DNA of 64,000 nt from Trichococcus alkaliphilus (lineage in GTDB: Bacteria > Bacillota > Bacilli > Lactobacillales > Aerococcaceae). The notes beneath the pieces were generated by a model. That model saw only the letters and a program-made list of their open reading frames with translations, ran no database searches and was not told the DNA's origin. The stretch spans positions 1 to 64,000 of the forward strand of contig NZ_PXZT01000015.1 in the NCBI RefSeq assembly GCF_003008695.1. The letters are read 5' to 3'. Of this stretch, positions 18,516 through 28,455 are shown one piece after another. How positions within the stretch are numbered: position 1 is the first letter of the stretch; the number at the start of each line of letters is the position of its first letter. Made by a program: the position numbers and the translations under genes.

Positions 18516-20297
18516 TCACACGGCCTGCAGGAGGTCGTATTGGGATTGGTAGAGATGGTGATACAAGCCTTTTTGGGCCATCAGCTCTTCGTGGGTGCCT
18601 GCTTCAGCGATGTTGCCGCCTGCCACGTAGAAGATCTGGGAGCTGTTTTTGATCGTCGACAGCCGGTGGGCGATGATGAAGGAAGTCCGATCCTTCAGAA
18701 GTTTCTGGAGACCTTCCTGCAGCAGCTCCTCGGTCCGAGTGTCGATGCTGGCGGTCGCTTCATCGAGAATCAGGATCTTCGGATCGGCAAGCAAGGCCCG
18801 CGCAAAGGAAAGCAACTGCCGTTGGCCAGCCGAAAGGGTGCTGCCGCGCTCCTCAACGACAGTATGGTAGCCGTCCTTCAGGTGTTTGATGAAGTCATGT
18901 GCGCGCACAACCTTCGCCGCCGCGATCACTTCCTCTTCGGTGGCATCCAGCTTTCCGTAGCGGATATTTTCCAGGATTGTGCCGGAAAAGATGAAAGTAT
19001 CCTGCAGCATGACGCCCATCTGGCTGCGCAAGGAATGGAGCGTGACATCGCGTACGTCGTGGCCATCGATTTTGACGCTGCCTTCGTTGATGTCGTAGAA
19101 GCGGGTCAGCAGGTTGATGATCGTCGTCTTGCCTGCTCCCGTCGGCCCGACCAAGGCGATGCTCTGGCCCGGTTCGATATGGAAGTTGACCTTATGCAGA
19201 ATATCTTTGCCATCCTCATAGCGGAAGGTGACATCCTCGAAGTCCACTGCTCCGGAGACCGAGGGCAGTTCGTAAGCATTCGGCGCATCCTGGATCGAAG
19301 GCACCTCGTCGAGTGTTTCGAAGATGCGTTCCAAGTAGGCTGTCGCTGTGATCAAGGAATTATAGAAGTTGCCGATGTTGATGACGGGATTCCAAAAATT
19401 ATTGATGTAGCCGATGAAGGCGATCAATGTTCCTGTCGTTACGGATACGCCGAGCTGGCGGATGCCTACAAAATAAATCAAACAGGTCGTTATGACTGAA
19501 ATATTCAGAACACCCGGCCACATCAAGAATTGAATTTTGACGGCTTTCATCCACGCCGTCCGGTATTCCTCGCTCACTTCATTGAAGATGTCATAATTGA
19601 CCTGTTCGCGGGCAAAGGATTGGGTTATTTTGATTCCCGAAATGCTTTCGTGAATATAGGCGTTAAGATTGGACTGTTTGTTGCTCAATATCTGAAAAGC
19701 TATCCGCTGACGCTTTTTGATGAACAGCACCAATCCGAACAGAACCGGCAGCAAGGCCATACTGTATAAAGTCAAGCGCACATCGATGAGGAGCATGAAG
19801 CCTAATGTGATCACTACGTTGAAAAGGTCCGATATCAGATTGATGAGACCGTTGCTCAGCAGGTCGCTCAGCGTATTGATGTAATTGACTACGCGGATCA
19901 GGATTTTGCCGTGGGGCCGGTTGTCGAAGTAGGCGAACGGCAAGCGCTGCAGATGCGCAAAAATATCGTAGCGCATGTCCTTCAGAATATCTTGGCCGAC
20001 TTCGGTGATGGCGTAAATCCGGTAGCGCATGCACCCGCCGATCAGGACCAGGGAAAGGATGAAGATGCCGCCCAGTCCTAGCAGTTGTTGCACATTACCT
20101 GCTGGTATCAGGTCATCGATTGCGATTTTTGTGAAATAAGGGCCTGCCATTCCGGCAATGTTCGCCAGAATGATGACAGCCAATATCTTTGAAATTGGTT
20201 TTTTGTAGGGCTTGATGTAGCCGGCCAAGCGCCGGTAGTGCCCCCAATTGAATTCTTGCTCTAAGCTTTCATCGACATCATACGTATTGCGTGCCAT
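18516..20297 (-). CDS. Heterodimeric ABC exporter, catalytically canonical subunit (BmrD/YheH/LmrD-like)
   Basis: 593-residue half-transporter: six membrane helices (about 1-320) plus an ATPase domain (340-590). Walker A is GPTGAGKTTI and Walker B ILILDEATASID keeps the catalytic Glu, but the signature is LSAGQ instead of LSGGQ. The partner gene upstream has the opposite defect, so this is an asymmetric heterodimer of the LmrCD/BmrCD multidrug exporter type. It overlaps the partner by 20 bases, which implies translational coupling. Substrate is not predictable; multidrug export is the usual role. Confidence 0.88.
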   Translation of the reverse strand: MARNTYDVDESLEQEFNWGHYRRLAGYIKPYKKPISKILAVIILANIAGMAGPYFTKIAIDDLIPAGNVQQLLGLGGIFILSLVLIGGCMRYRIYAITEVGQDILKDMRYDIFAHLQRLPFAYFDNRPHGKILIRVVNYINTLSDLLSNGLINLISDLFNVVITLGFMLLIDVRLTLYSMALLPVLFGLVLFIKKRQRIAFQILSNKQSNLNAYIHESISGIKITQSFAREQVNYDIFNEVSEEYRTAWMKAVKIQFLMWPGVLNISVITTCLIYFVGIRQLGVSVTTGTLIAFIGYINNFWNPVINIGNFYNSLITATAYLERIFETLDEVPSIQDAPNAYELPSVSGAVDFEDVTFRYEDGKDILHKVNFHIEPGQSIALVGPTGAGKTTIINLLTRFYDINEGSVKIDGHDVRDVTLHSLRSQMGVMLQDTFIFSGTILENIRYGKLDATEEEVIAAAKVVRAHDFIKHLKDGYHTVVEERGSTLSAGQRQLLSFARALLADPKILILDEATASIDTRTEELLQEGLQKLLKDRTSFIIAHRLSTIKNSSQIFYVAGGNIAEAGTHEELMAQKGLYHHLYQSQYDLLQAV

Positions 20298-22035
20298 TGG
20301 CTTCCCCTCCCGTCAATCCGAGTTGTTTGCAGTAAACGTCATAGTATTTGCCTCGCTTGGCCAAAAGTTCCGCATGGGTTCCTTGTTCGACGCCTTGGCC
20401 TTTTTCCATCATCAGGATCAGATCCGCATCCCGCACCGACGAAATCCGGTGGGCGATGATGAAGGTCGTTTTGTTTTCCGTCAAGCCGAGCAACTCCTGC
20501 TGGATCTTCGATTCGGTTTCCATGTCGACAGCGGAAGTGGTGTCATCCAAAATCAAGATGGCTGTATCCTTCGCCAACGCTCGGGCTAAGGAAATGCGTT
20601 GCTTTTGCCCTCCCGATAAGCCTACTCCTCGTTCGCCGATGATAGTGGCGTATCCTTGGGGCATGCTGGTGATGAAGCCGTCCGCATCGGCAATCCGGGC
20701 CATCTGCTGGATATAGGAGCGATCCACCATGGGATTTCCGAAAGCAATGTTGTCTTCAATCGTATCCGAAAACAGAAAGACGTCTTGCATGACCATGGCG
20801 ATGTTTTCCCGCAATTGGCGGACCGGGTACTCCTTGGCGTTTTTGCCGTCGATAAGGACGGTTCCCGAAGTCGGATCGTAGAATCTTCCGACTAAATTGA
20901 CGAGTGTCGTCTTGCCTGAGCCGGTTTCGCCCAAAATTCCCAACGTCTGTCCGGGACGGACTGTAAAGGAGACGTGCGACAGGATATCCGTTTCGGGGTC
21001 ATCCGAGAAGGCGAAGGAGACATCGTTGAACGTGACGGTTCCCTTGATCCGAAGCTGTTCCTCGTCAGCCGTAACCGGGATTTGCGCTTGTGTATCCAGC
21101 ATGTCACGGATCTTGACGCAAGCAGCGGAGAAGCGCTGCACATCATTGATGAGCCAACCGCTCATGCGCATCGGCATGTTCAGCATCCAGAGGAACCCGT
21201 TGAAGGCGACCAGATCCCCCATGGACATTTCACCGCGGATGACATACAGGCCGCCGAGCACCAAGGCGATTGCATTCAGTGTTCCGGCGAAACCGTCGAG
21301 CCAGGGGAGATACGTACGGGATACGGCTGCGGAATCCAGGTTGCGGCGCTTGAAGTCTTCGTTGTGCTTCGTGAATTTCTCGATTTCATGGTCTTCCCTT
21401 GCGAAAGCCTTGACGATGCGGTTGCCGCCGATGTTTTCTTCCACCATCGAATTCAGCCGGGAGAAGCTTTCCCTGATCTGGAAAAACAGCGGGAAGGCTT
21501 TTCGGGACATCTTTTGCGTCAGGATGAAGATGATCGGCGTGACTGCCACCAATGACAGCATCAGCGGAAGGTGGATCGTGCCCATGACCGCGACGGCCAT
21601 CACGAACCAGAGAATGCTCTCCAGAATATTGTAGGTGACCCAGGAGACAAAATGGCGAATGGCGTCGGTATCGCCGGTCATCCGGGCCATGATGTCCCCG
21701 ACCCGGGTGTGGTTGAAGAAGTCGAAATCCAGCTCCTGCAGTTTCCGGTACATGTCCTGGCGCAGCACGAATAGGGAATTTTGGCCGATCCGCTCGAACA
21801 GCATCTGATAGCAATAGCGGATGGTCGTCCGAAAGAGCGTGATGCCGATCATAAGTGTTAAAATCGGCACCAATAAGTCATCCTGCCCACCATCGATGAC
21901 TTTATCGACCAATTCTCCCGCCAAGATAGGATTGACGATGATCAGGATGGCATTCAGAAAAACAAAAAATAAAGCCAGTAAGCCTTTGGATTTGTATGCC
22001 CGTGCATAGCGCCAAATCCATTGATAATGATTCAT
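20278..22035 (-). CDS. Heterodimeric ABC exporter, degenerate-site subunit (BmrC/YheI/LmrC-like)
   Basis: 585-residue half-transporter, six membrane helices then an ATPase domain. Walker A GETGSGKTTL and signature LSGGQKQR are intact, but Walker B reads ILILDDTTSAVD, with Asp where the catalytic Glu belongs. This is the standard pattern of the LmrC/BmrC partner. ATG 22035 has GAGGAGG eight bases upstream. It is the first gene of the operon and divergent from an AraC-type regulator at 22159, which may control it, although AraC proteins with this cupin sensor more often serve sugar genes. Confidence 0.88.
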   Translation of the reverse strand: MNHYQWIWRYARAYKSKGLLALFFVFLNAILIIVNPILAGELVDKVIDGGQDDLLVPILTLMIGITLFRTTIRYCYQMLFERIGQNSLFVLRQDMYRKLQELDFDFFNHTRVGDIMARMTGDTDAIRHFVSWVTYNILESILWFVMAVAVMGTIHLPLMLSLVAVTPIIFILTQKMSRKAFPLFFQIRESFSRLNSMVEENIGGNRIVKAFAREDHEIEKFTKHNEDFKRRNLDSAAVSRTYLPWLDGFAGTLNAIALVLGGLYVIRGEMSMGDLVAFNGFLWMLNMPMRMSGWLINDVQRFSAACVKIRDMLDTQAQIPVTADEEQLRIKGTVTFNDVSFAFSDDPETDILSHVSFTVRPGQTLGILGETGSGKTTLVNLVGRFYDPTSGTVLIDGKNAKEYPVRQLRENIAMVMQDVFLFSDTIEDNIAFGNPMVDRSYIQQMARIADADGFITSMPQGYATIIGERGVGLSGGQKQRISLARALAKDTAILILDDTTSAVDMETESKIQQELLGLTENKTTFIIAHRISSVRDADLILMMEKGQGVEQGTHAELLAKRGKYYDVYCKQLGLTGGEANGTQYV

Positions 22036-22158
22036 AAGACAGTCCTCCTCAAAAAAAGTGTATGTTAACAGGTTACTGCTTTTTCGAGGAATGAGAATGG
22101 CTTTTCTTCGTCAGATTCCTGTACAATATAAGGGTATTCAACAGAAAGGACTTTTGCG

Positions 22159-22998
22159 ATGGCCTATACACACGTACAAACATTTAATCCTGAAATTCTG
22201 TACGCTTTCGATCCTTTGAACGAAGCCGGAAACTATTCCAAAACGCACAGCCATAACTTTCTGGAAATCAGCATCCTTCTGGAAGGGGAAGCCGATTACC
22301 TGGTGGACGGAGAACGGCAGGACCTGGGAACTGGCACCGTCATGCTCTTCAATCCGGGCGTCAAACATGCGGAAAGTCAAAAAGAGGGCACATTTTCCCA
22401 TCAACTGCATATCGGCCTGACGAATCTTTCGCTGAACGGGCTTCCGCGCAATCATTTCCCGAACAAACGCGCTTTGCTGGACTTGGGCTGTTATGCGGAT
22501 GCCTTCATGGAGAAGGCTTGGCGGGTGACGAAAGAGTTCAACGAGCAACGGAGTGAATATCAGCTGATGGGCAAAGGGCTGATATTGGAGATGCTGGGGT
22601 TATTGCTGCGGAGTCTGGAGGACGGATCCGACAATACGCTTCCCCCGGCGCTTTCCCAAACGGCCGTGCGCCAACAGCATCTGGTGAACCATGCCGTCTA
22701 TTATCTGGAAAACCACCATTCCGAAGAAATCACGCTGGAACAATTGGCGCAGCAACTCTTCGTCAGCCCGGCCCATCTTTCAAAAATATTCAAGGAAGCG
22801 ACCGGATTGAGCCCGATCCATTATCTGATCCACGTGCGCCTGAAGCATGCGAAGGAACTGCTGAAGCAGGAAGAATGGACCATCAAAGAAGTCGCACAAG
22901 CTGTCGGCTATCAGGACGCGTACCACTTCAGCAAACTGTTCAAAAAATACTACGGAACCGCGCCTTCGCAAATTTCCAAGGAAAAGCGAACGGTGTAG
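22159..22998 (+). CDS. AraC-family transcriptional regulator
   Basis: 279 residues. The N-terminal cupin sensor domain (KTHSHNFLEISILLEGEADY, FNPGVKHAE) is followed from about 175 by two helix-turn-helix motifs of the AraC/XylS type (LEQLAQQLFVSPAHLSKIFK and IKEVAQAVGYQDAYHFSKLF). AAAGGAC precedes ATG 22159. It is divergent from the ABC exporter and convergent with the YesN-type regulator. Target and ligand are unknown. The cupin with its His-rich strand resembles sugar-sensing members such as RhaS- and MsmR-like proteins. Confidence 0.88.
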   Translation: MAYTHVQTFNPEILYAFDPLNEAGNYSKTHSHNFLEISILLEGEADYLVDGERQDLGTGTVMLFNPGVKHAESQKEGTFSHQLHIGLTNLSLNGLPRNHFPNKRALLDLGCYADAFMEKAWRVTKEFNEQRSEYQLMGKGLILEMLGLLLRSLEDGSDNTLPPALSQTAVRQQHLVNHAVYYLENHHSEEITLEQLAQQLFVSPAHLSKIFKEATGLSPIHYLIHVRLKHAKELLKQEEWTIKEVAQAVGYQDAYHFSKLFKKYYGTAPSQISKEKRTV

Positions 22999-23015
22999 GG
23001 CGTATTGTTGTAAAG

Positions 23016-23054
23016 AAAAGGAGCCACCCCGAAATAATGGGTGGCTCCTTTTCT
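23016..23054. terminator. Bidirectional terminator
   Basis: AAAAGGAGCCACCC pairs with GGGTGGCTCCTTTT around CGAAATAAT. It ends the AraC gene and the convergent regulator operon. Confidence 0.88.
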
Positions 23055-23075
23055 ATATGGATTAAACGAGATTTG

Positions 23076-24650
23076 TCACACTCTTGTATGCGTGCGGCGG
23101 AATTCTTTTGGGGTCTGGCCTTCCCGTTTTTTGAAGAGGTAGCTGAAATAATTGGGATCGTTGTAGCCGATGTCCATCGCGATGGCGGACAGTTTGTCAT
23201 CCGTCCCGACCAACAACTCCTTGGCATGCTGCAGCCGGCATTCGGTCAGGAAGTCGATGAAAGTCTGACCCAAAGATTGCGAGAAGATGGTGCTGAAATG
23301 CGACGGACTCAGGTTCACGGCATCAGCCACGACGTTCAGGGAGATGTCCGGATCGGTAAAATTCTCCTTGATGAACCCCAACGCTTTTTGGATAACGCTC
23401 TGATACTTCACCATCGAAGGGTTAATGTGGGCCGCCATCAGGAAAGCCAGCAGCTTTTCGATGATCTGGGTATATTCCGCGGCATCGGCCGCCACCGCCG
23501 CCAACTGGTCAAGGTCGTTCATTTTTTCCAGCAAAGGCTGCTCCGAACCGGGCTTCTTTTTTTGCACCAGATGGCCCAATTCGGTAAGCACGAAAAAGCG
23601 GAAGAGGCGGTTGCGTTCTTCGGTATCACCGGGCGTTCCCTGAAGCTCCAGCACCAGTTCCTCCAGTTCATCCGCTTCGGTCTGGGCAATTTTCTGGGCC
23701 AGATCGAGTTTGAAAGGATTCGTCGGGGAAACTTCGCCGTCCTTGATGTCATCCTCGTAGCTGATGATCCGTTCAGTCCGCAGCACGCCATACGTCTGGA
23801 GCATATTCTGCGTGTAGCGGTAAGCCTGCGGAATTTCGCTGAGCCGTTCGACGATCGGTCCGATCGAAACGATCAGGTCCTCCGCCTCTTCGTCCTTCAG
23901 TTCATGAACGAGCGTCTGAGCCAGTTGGTAACTCTTTTCCAACAACCTGTCCGTATCGCTATCCATCAACAGAAACTTGATGAAGCGCGACGAGATGCTG
24001 GAGAAAATGATGCTCTCATCCGCTCCGAAAAGAAAATGCAGATAATTGCTGAAGCGGAAATAATCATCGAAGTTCTTGTCGTAATGATTGGTTGCCAACA
24101 CGACGCAGGTCTTTTTCCCGACTACCGAACGCTTCAAGGCGGCGGATTCCTGCAGCACTTCCGGAACCGATAAGTCACCGCGGAAGATGCCGTTCAGGAA
24201 ATGATTTTTTTTCAGCTCAAAGATGAAATTATCCGCATGCGTATCCCGTTCCGTGACGGGTTCTTTTTGTTTGTCCAATACCGCGATGACAGCCTCCAGC
24301 GTTTGGATCAGTTCGGTGTCTTTAATCGGCTTCAGAAGATAGGCGTCCGCCTGCACTTGGATGGCGGTGCGCGCATATTCGAAATCATCGAAGCCGCTGA
24401 TGAAGATGATGCGGATCCAAGGAAAGATCTTCCGTACTTCCTTTGCCAAACTCAGGCCATCCATGAAGGGCATCCGGATATCGGTCAGCAGGATATCCGG
24501 CTTGACATCCATGATCGAGGCCAATGCCATTTCCCCGTCTGAGGCTTCCCCCGAAAAAATCAGCGGGTGTGTTTCGGCGAGGGACAGCAGTTGGTTCCGC
24601 AGGCTGTCCCGGATCAGGTGTTCATCCTCGACTATAAAGACTTTATACAT
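23076..24650 (-). CDS. YesN-type response regulator (receiver plus AraC output)
   Basis: 524 residues. Receiver domain at 1-120 with the acidic pair in FIVEDEH, the phosphoacceptor Asp in LLTDIRMPFMDG and Lys in YLLKPIKD. A long middle region (130-410) is followed by a C-terminal AraC DNA-binding domain (LNVVADAVNLSPSHFSTIFS, IAMDIGYNDPNYFSYLFKKR). It lies 15 bases behind the YesM-type kinase and is the output of the three-component system made with the sugar-binding lipoprotein. The likely target is the divergent chvE operon. Confidence 0.92.
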   Translation of the reverse strand: MYKVFIVEDEHLIRDSLRNQLLSLAETHPLIFSGEASDGEMALASIMDVKPDILLTDIRMPFMDGLSLAKEVRKIFPWIRIIFISGFDDFEYARTAIQVQADAYLLKPIKDTELIQTLEAVIAVLDKQKEPVTERDTHADNFIFELKKNHFLNGIFRGDLSVPEVLQESAALKRSVVGKKTCVVLATNHYDKNFDDYFRFSNYLHFLFGADESIIFSSISSRFIKFLLMDSDTDRLLEKSYQLAQTLVHELKDEEAEDLIVSIGPIVERLSEIPQAYRYTQNMLQTYGVLRTERIISYEDDIKDGEVSPTNPFKLDLAQKIAQTEADELEELVLELQGTPGDTEERNRLFRFFVLTELGHLVQKKKPGSEQPLLEKMNDLDQLAAVAADAAEYTQIIEKLLAFLMAAHINPSMVKYQSVIQKALGFIKENFTDPDISLNVVADAVNLSPSHFSTIFSQSLGQTFIDFLTECRLQHAKELLVGTDDKLSAIAMDIGYNDPNYFSYLFKKREGQTPKEFRRTHTRV

Positions 24651-24665
24651 GCTTGATCGCTCCTT

Positions 24666-26090
24666 TTAGGTAATCTTCGGTACTGTCACTGTGACGGTCG
24701 TGCCTTTTCTGTAGGTGCTGTCGATAGCGAGGGAAGCGGTGTTGCCGTAATACAACAGCAGTCGCTTCCGGACGTTGTAAAGGCCATACCCGCCTTCACC
24801 GGTGTCATCAACGGTGGCTTGAGCAAGGCGTTCTTGGATTTCAAGGAGCCGCTCCGCCTCCATGCCGATGCCGTTGTCGGTCACGAAGAATTGGATCGTG
24901 TCATTCGTATAGGTCGCCCCGACGGTCACTTTCCCGGCTCGGCGGACATGCTTGGTTCCGTGGTAGACCGCATTTTCCACCAACGGCTGCAGGATCATCT
25001 TCAGCACTTCCGTCTGGAGGATGGCATCCGGGATGTCGATGGCGAACGTCAACATGGCCCCGTAGCGGATCTGCAGAATCGTCAGGTAATCTTCGACGTG
25101 GCGGATTTCTTTCTCGATCGTGATCCAGTCCTGACCTTTGCTTAAGGAAATGCGCAGGAAATCGGAGAGGGCGTAGGTCATCGTCTTCACCTGCTCGCTG
25201 TTGCCTTGTTCAGCCAATGACAGGATGGCATCCAGCGTATTGTAGATGAAGTGGGGCGTAATCTGCGCCTGCAGGACACGCAACTCGCTTTGGGCCAGAT
25301 CGAATTGCTTCACGGCATTTTCTTCGATCAGCACATGCAGATTCCGCGCCATGTCATTCATGCTTTCCGTTACGACGCGCAGCTCCGCGACTTCCGGCTC
25401 TTCTGCGCGGTAATCGAGATGGCCTTGCGACAGTTCCTCAGAAAGGACGATCAGGTCGTTCAACGGTTCCTGGATCTGCTGCGTCAAAAAGCGGTTGTTC
25501 TTCCGGGCATAGTAGACGATTATCAGGACGATGACGAGCTCAAACAGGATCAGATAATAGAGCGAAACAAGCATATCGTCGCTGGTTTGTCCCGCAAGTT
25601 CGATTTCGACGCGCACAAAGTCCTGCAGGATAGCATAAAGCAGGACCGTGACGGCGTCGACTTGGACCATGATGGCTTCATTTTCAGCAAACGGCCGTCC
25701 GTTGGCGATATTGCTTTCCATCTCGGAAATGTAATTGTCCAACGTATCCAAGGTCCGCAAAGCGACATCCAGTGTGGCGCCTTCCTTGGCTGTGGTGGTG
25801 TTGGCCTGAATTTCTTCGATGGCCAGCCGCACCTTTTCCAACTCATTGCCGGACTCGTAATCGGTGACGCTGATGAGTCCGAAGACCAGATCCCACAGTT
25901 CCTCCAAAACATTTTCCTGGACAATGGTCGAAACGGCATTCGCTTCCTCGACGTTCGCCAGTGCGCTGCGGTAGATCAGGATATTGCGCGTGTAAAAGAT
26001 GCTGATTACCAGCAAGGGAATCAGGGTGATGCTGAAGAGCAGCCGATTGGTCTGCTGGAAAATATCTTTGATGCTGGCTATTTTTTCCAT
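24666..26090 (-). CDS. YesM-type sensor histidine kinase
   Basis: 474 residues with an N-terminal membrane helix (about 15-35), an extracytoplasmic helical sensor (40-175), a second helix (180-200), HAMP (200-255), a His_kinase domain with the phosphoacceptor in QITPHFIYNTLDAILSL, and an ATPase domain with NAVYHG and GYGLYNVRKRL. The start is ATG 26090, eight bases from GGGG. A GTG just before it is less well spaced. The middle gene of lipoprotein-kinase-regulator, it lacks its own sugar-binding domain and probably senses through the lipoprotein. Confidence 0.92.
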   Translation of the reverse strand: MEKIASIKDIFQQTNRLLFSITLIPLLVISIFYTRNILIYRSALANVEEANAVSTIVQENVLEELWDLVFGLISVTDYESGNELEKVRLAIEEIQANTTTAKEGATLDVALRTLDTLDNYISEMESNIANGRPFAENEAIMVQVDAVTVLLYAILQDFVRVEIELAGQTSDDMLVSLYYLILFELVIVLIIVYYARKNNRFLTQQIQEPLNDLIVLSEELSQGHLDYRAEEPEVAELRVVTESMNDMARNLHVLIEENAVKQFDLAQSELRVLQAQITPHFIYNTLDAILSLAEQGNSEQVKTMTYALSDFLRISLSKGQDWITIEKEIRHVEDYLTILQIRYGAMLTFAIDIPDAILQTEVLKMILQPLVENAVYHGTKHVRRAGKVTVGATYTNDTIQFFVTDNGIGMEAERLLEIQERLAQATVDDTGEGGYGLYNVRKRLLLYYGNTASLAIDSTYRKGTTVTVTVPKIT

Positions 26091-26102
26091 CACATTACCC
26101 CC

Positions 26103-27071
26103 CTAATATTCCCTTGGCGGAATGCTGTCGAGATTCCCTTTATCGGAGAAGACCGTTTCGGGCATATAGATTTCATCCGGGATGGTATTGCCGTTCAAAT
26201 AGCGCTTGATCGTGTTGCGGACATACCAGCCGGCGTTCGGATTGCATTCGACGACGCAATTGACTTTGCCGGCGCGCAGATTTTCGATCATCTCCGCTTG
26301 GCCGTCGATCGTGACGATGAGGATGTCCTGGCCGGGGACGATGCCGTTTTCTTCCATGACCTCCAGCATGCCCAGTGTCATCTCATCGTTATGGCTGTAG
26401 AGGACATCGATGTCTTCCCAGCCATTCTCCTGGATGTATTTCCGGAAGACATCCTTCGCCTTGGAACGGATAAAGTCCCCTTCCAAGGAGGCTGCGATGG
26501 ATATCCGCGAATCGCGGCTGATCACTTCCATGAACCCTTCACTGCGGAAATTGGTCGGCGAAGTATTCGCAAGCCCTTTCATTTCCAAAATCTTCACGGA
26601 GGACTGGGAGCTAGTCTGGAAATGGTTGGTGATGTAGAGTCCCGCTCGGTTTCCTTCAGCCTTGAAGCTGGAACCGATGTGCGTCAAATAAAGTTTTTCT
26701 TCCGCTGTGCGGATGTGGCGGTCGACAACGATAACGGGAATGCCCGCATCTTTTGCTTCCAACAGAACCGCATCCCAACCATCTTCCACAATCGGGGTGA
26801 AGACAATCATATCTACTTTATAGGCGATGAATGTGCGCATGTCCTGGATCTGGCGGTCTTGTTTCATGAAGCCGTTCCGGTACAGCACTTCGTAGCCTTC
26901 TTTATCCAATTCTTCTCTTATTGTTTCTGTGTGGCGCTTGCGCCAATTGCTCTCCGTTCCGGACTGCGAGAATCCGATGACGATGTTGCCTGGCTCTTCT
27001 TCCGCATCAGGGCTGTTCGCGCAGCCGCCGACAATGAAGAGCAACAGGAGCAGATGCAATAGATACTTCAT
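26103..27071 (-). CDS. Sugar-binding lipoprotein serving as sensor (XylFII/YtfQ-like)
   Basis: 322-residue periplasmic-binding-protein-fold lipoprotein. The signal MKYLLHLLLLLFIVGGCANS ends in a lipobox (VGGC), followed by a type I sugar-binding domain (IVIGFSQSGTESNWRK, VDMIVFTPIVEDGWDAVL, LYSHNDEMTLGMLEVME). The start is ATG 27071 with AGGAAGGAAG upstream; a 48-residue upstream extension is rejected. It is encoded with kinase and regulator, not with a permease. In clostridial XylFII-LytS-YesN systems an equivalent protein presents sugar to the kinase. The ligand is probably a pentose or galactose, as for the ChvE next door. Confidence 0.88.
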   Translation of the reverse strand: MKYLLHLLLLLFIVGGCANSPDAEEEPGNIVIGFSQSGTESNWRKRHTETIREELDKEGYEVLYRNGFMKQDRQIQDMRTFIAYKVDMIVFTPIVEDGWDAVLLEAKDAGIPVIVVDRHIRTAEEKLYLTHIGSSFKAEGNRAGLYITNHFQTSSQSSVKILEMKGLANTSPTNFRSEGFMEVISRDSRISIAASLEGDFIRSKAKDVFRKYIQENGWEDIDVLYSHNDEMTLGMLEVMEENGIVPGQDILIVTIDGQAEMIENLRAGKVNCVVECNPNAGWYVRNTIKRYLNGNTIPDEIYMPETVFSDKGNLDSIPPREY

Positions 27072-27236
27072 AGCGGGAAACTTCCTTCCTATATATAACC
27101 AAAATGAAACGCTACCATCGAATAGTTTAGCACAGTTTATGGGGCCTTCGAAAAAAAACAAAGAAAATCGGAAAAAATTCATATGGAAACGGATACAAAA
27201 CAGGAAGAATATCAAGAAACTGGAAAAGATAGTGAA

Positions 27237-27264
27237 TGTAAGCGGTGTCTGTTAGCGATACAAT
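27237..27264 (+). promoter_or_regulatory. chvE promoter region with cre-like site
   Basis: TGTAAGCGGTGTCT (27237-27250) matches the cre consensus at 12 of 14 bases. A -10 TACAAT (27259-27264) follows, but no recognisable -35, as expected for an activator-dependent promoter. Activation by the divergent YesN-type regulator is inferred. No AraR-like box is seen here. Confidence 0.55.
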
Positions 27265-27301
27265 GTGTATATCAAATAAAACAGCAGTGGAGGAATCAGG
27301 G

Positions 27302-28390
27302 ATGAAATTCAATTGGAAGAAAAGTTTTCTTACAGCAGCAACGTTAGTATCCGCAGTAGCGCTAGGTGCTTGCGGGGATGGCGAAGCATCTACAGGGGAT
27401 GCCGGCTATGTAGGAATCGCGATGCCGACAAAGTCAGCCGAGAGATGGATTGCGGACGGCAATAACATGGTTACCGAGTTGGAGAAGCTGGGCTATAAAA
27501 CGGACCTTCAATACGGCGAAGACAAAGTAGAAAACCAAGTAGCCCAAATCGAAAACATGATCACAAAAGGCGTGGATCTTCTGGTCGTCGCTTCCATCGA
27601 TGGATCCGCCTTGACGGACGTACTTGAAAAAGCAGCCAATGAAGGCATCGAAGTCATCGCTTACGACCGTCTGTTGATGAATTCCGAACACGTCGACTAC
27701 TATGCAACTTTCGATAATTTCGGAGTGGGTGTGCTGCAGGCTTCCTATATTGAAGACGCATTGAACTTGAGTGAAGGCGAAGGCCCATACAATATCGAAC
27801 TGTTCGGCGGCTCCCCTGATGACAACAATGCCCTGATCAATTACAACGGCGTGATGTCCGTCTTCCAACAATACGTCGACAGCGGCCAATTGGTCATCCC
27901 TTCCGAACAAACGAAATTCAACCAGATCGCAACCCTGCGTTGGGATGGATCGACTGCACAAGCCCGGATGGACAACTTGTTGAGCGCAAACTATACGGAT
28001 AAAACATTGGATGCTGTCTTGTCTCCTTATGATCCAATCAGCTTGGGGATCATTTCTTCCTTGAAAGGCGTAGGTTACGGCTCAGACGAAAAACCATTGC
28101 CGGTCATCACAGGTCAAGATGGAACCCAAGCAGGCGTGAAATCGATCATTGCCGGCGAACAGACACAAACTATCTTCAAAGATACGCGTATCTTGGCTCA
28201 AAACACAATCGAAATGATCGAAGCGATCTTCAATGAGGAAGAAGTTCCTGTAAACGATACAGAAACGTATGATAACGGCGTGAAAATCGTGCCGACTTAT
28301 CTGGCTAATCCGATCTCAGTCGATAAAGAGAATTATCAGGCGGAATTGATCGATACAGACTACTATTCTAAAGAAGATTTAGGCCTATAA
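27302..28390 (+). CDS. chvE: Sugar ABC transporter substrate-binding lipoprotein (ChvE-like)
   Basis: 362 residues. Lipoprotein signal with lipobox VALGAC, then a type I periplasmic-binding fold: [79 protein letters not shown]. This is the ChvE/multiple-monosaccharide type, which binds arabinose, galactose, xylose or glucose. ATG 27302 has GGAGGAATC upstream. First gene of chvE-gguA-gguB-IIB. A hairpin after it may raise its message level relative to the permease genes. With the nearby ara genes, L-arabinose is the likeliest substrate. Confidence 0.92.
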   Translation: MKFNWKKSFLTAATLVSAVALGACGDGEASTGDAGYVGIAMPTKSAERWIADGNNMVTELEKLGYKTDLQYGEDKVENQVAQIENMITKGVDLLVVASIDGSALTDVLEKAANEGIEVIAYDRLLMNSEHVDYYATFDNFGVGVLQASYIEDALNLSEGEGPYNIELFGGSPDDNNALINYNGVMSVFQQYVDSGQLVIPSEQTKFNQIATLRWDGSTAQARMDNLLSANYTDKTLDAVLSPYDPISLGIISSLKGVGYGSDEKPLPVITGQDGTQAGVKSIIAGEQTQTIFKDTRILAQNTIEMIEAIFNEEEVPVNDTETYDNGVKIVPTYLANPISVDKENYQAELIDTDYYSKEDLGL

Positions 28391-28404
28391 AAATGTGAAT
28401 AATG

Positions 28405-28435
28405 GAGACTTCCTTTGCGACGCCGAGGAAGTCTC
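28405..28435 (+). other. Intercistronic hairpin between chvE and gguA
   Basis: A perfect 10-bp stem GAGACTTCCT / AGGAAGTCTC with an 11-base loop and no T run. It is likely a message-stabilising or partial-termination element that lets the binding protein be made in excess. Confidence 0.65.
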
Positions 28436-28455
28436 TTCCATAGAGGAGGGGTACC

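Noticed and set aside
22875-24173. 432-codon plus-strand frame across the end of the AraC gene and the YesN gene
   Set aside because: Runs through a terminator and antisense to a clear response regulator.
25251-27062. 603-codon plus-strand frame antisense to the kinase and lipoprotein genes
   Set aside because: Long but without SD or domains, and it crosses two well-supported genes on the other strand.
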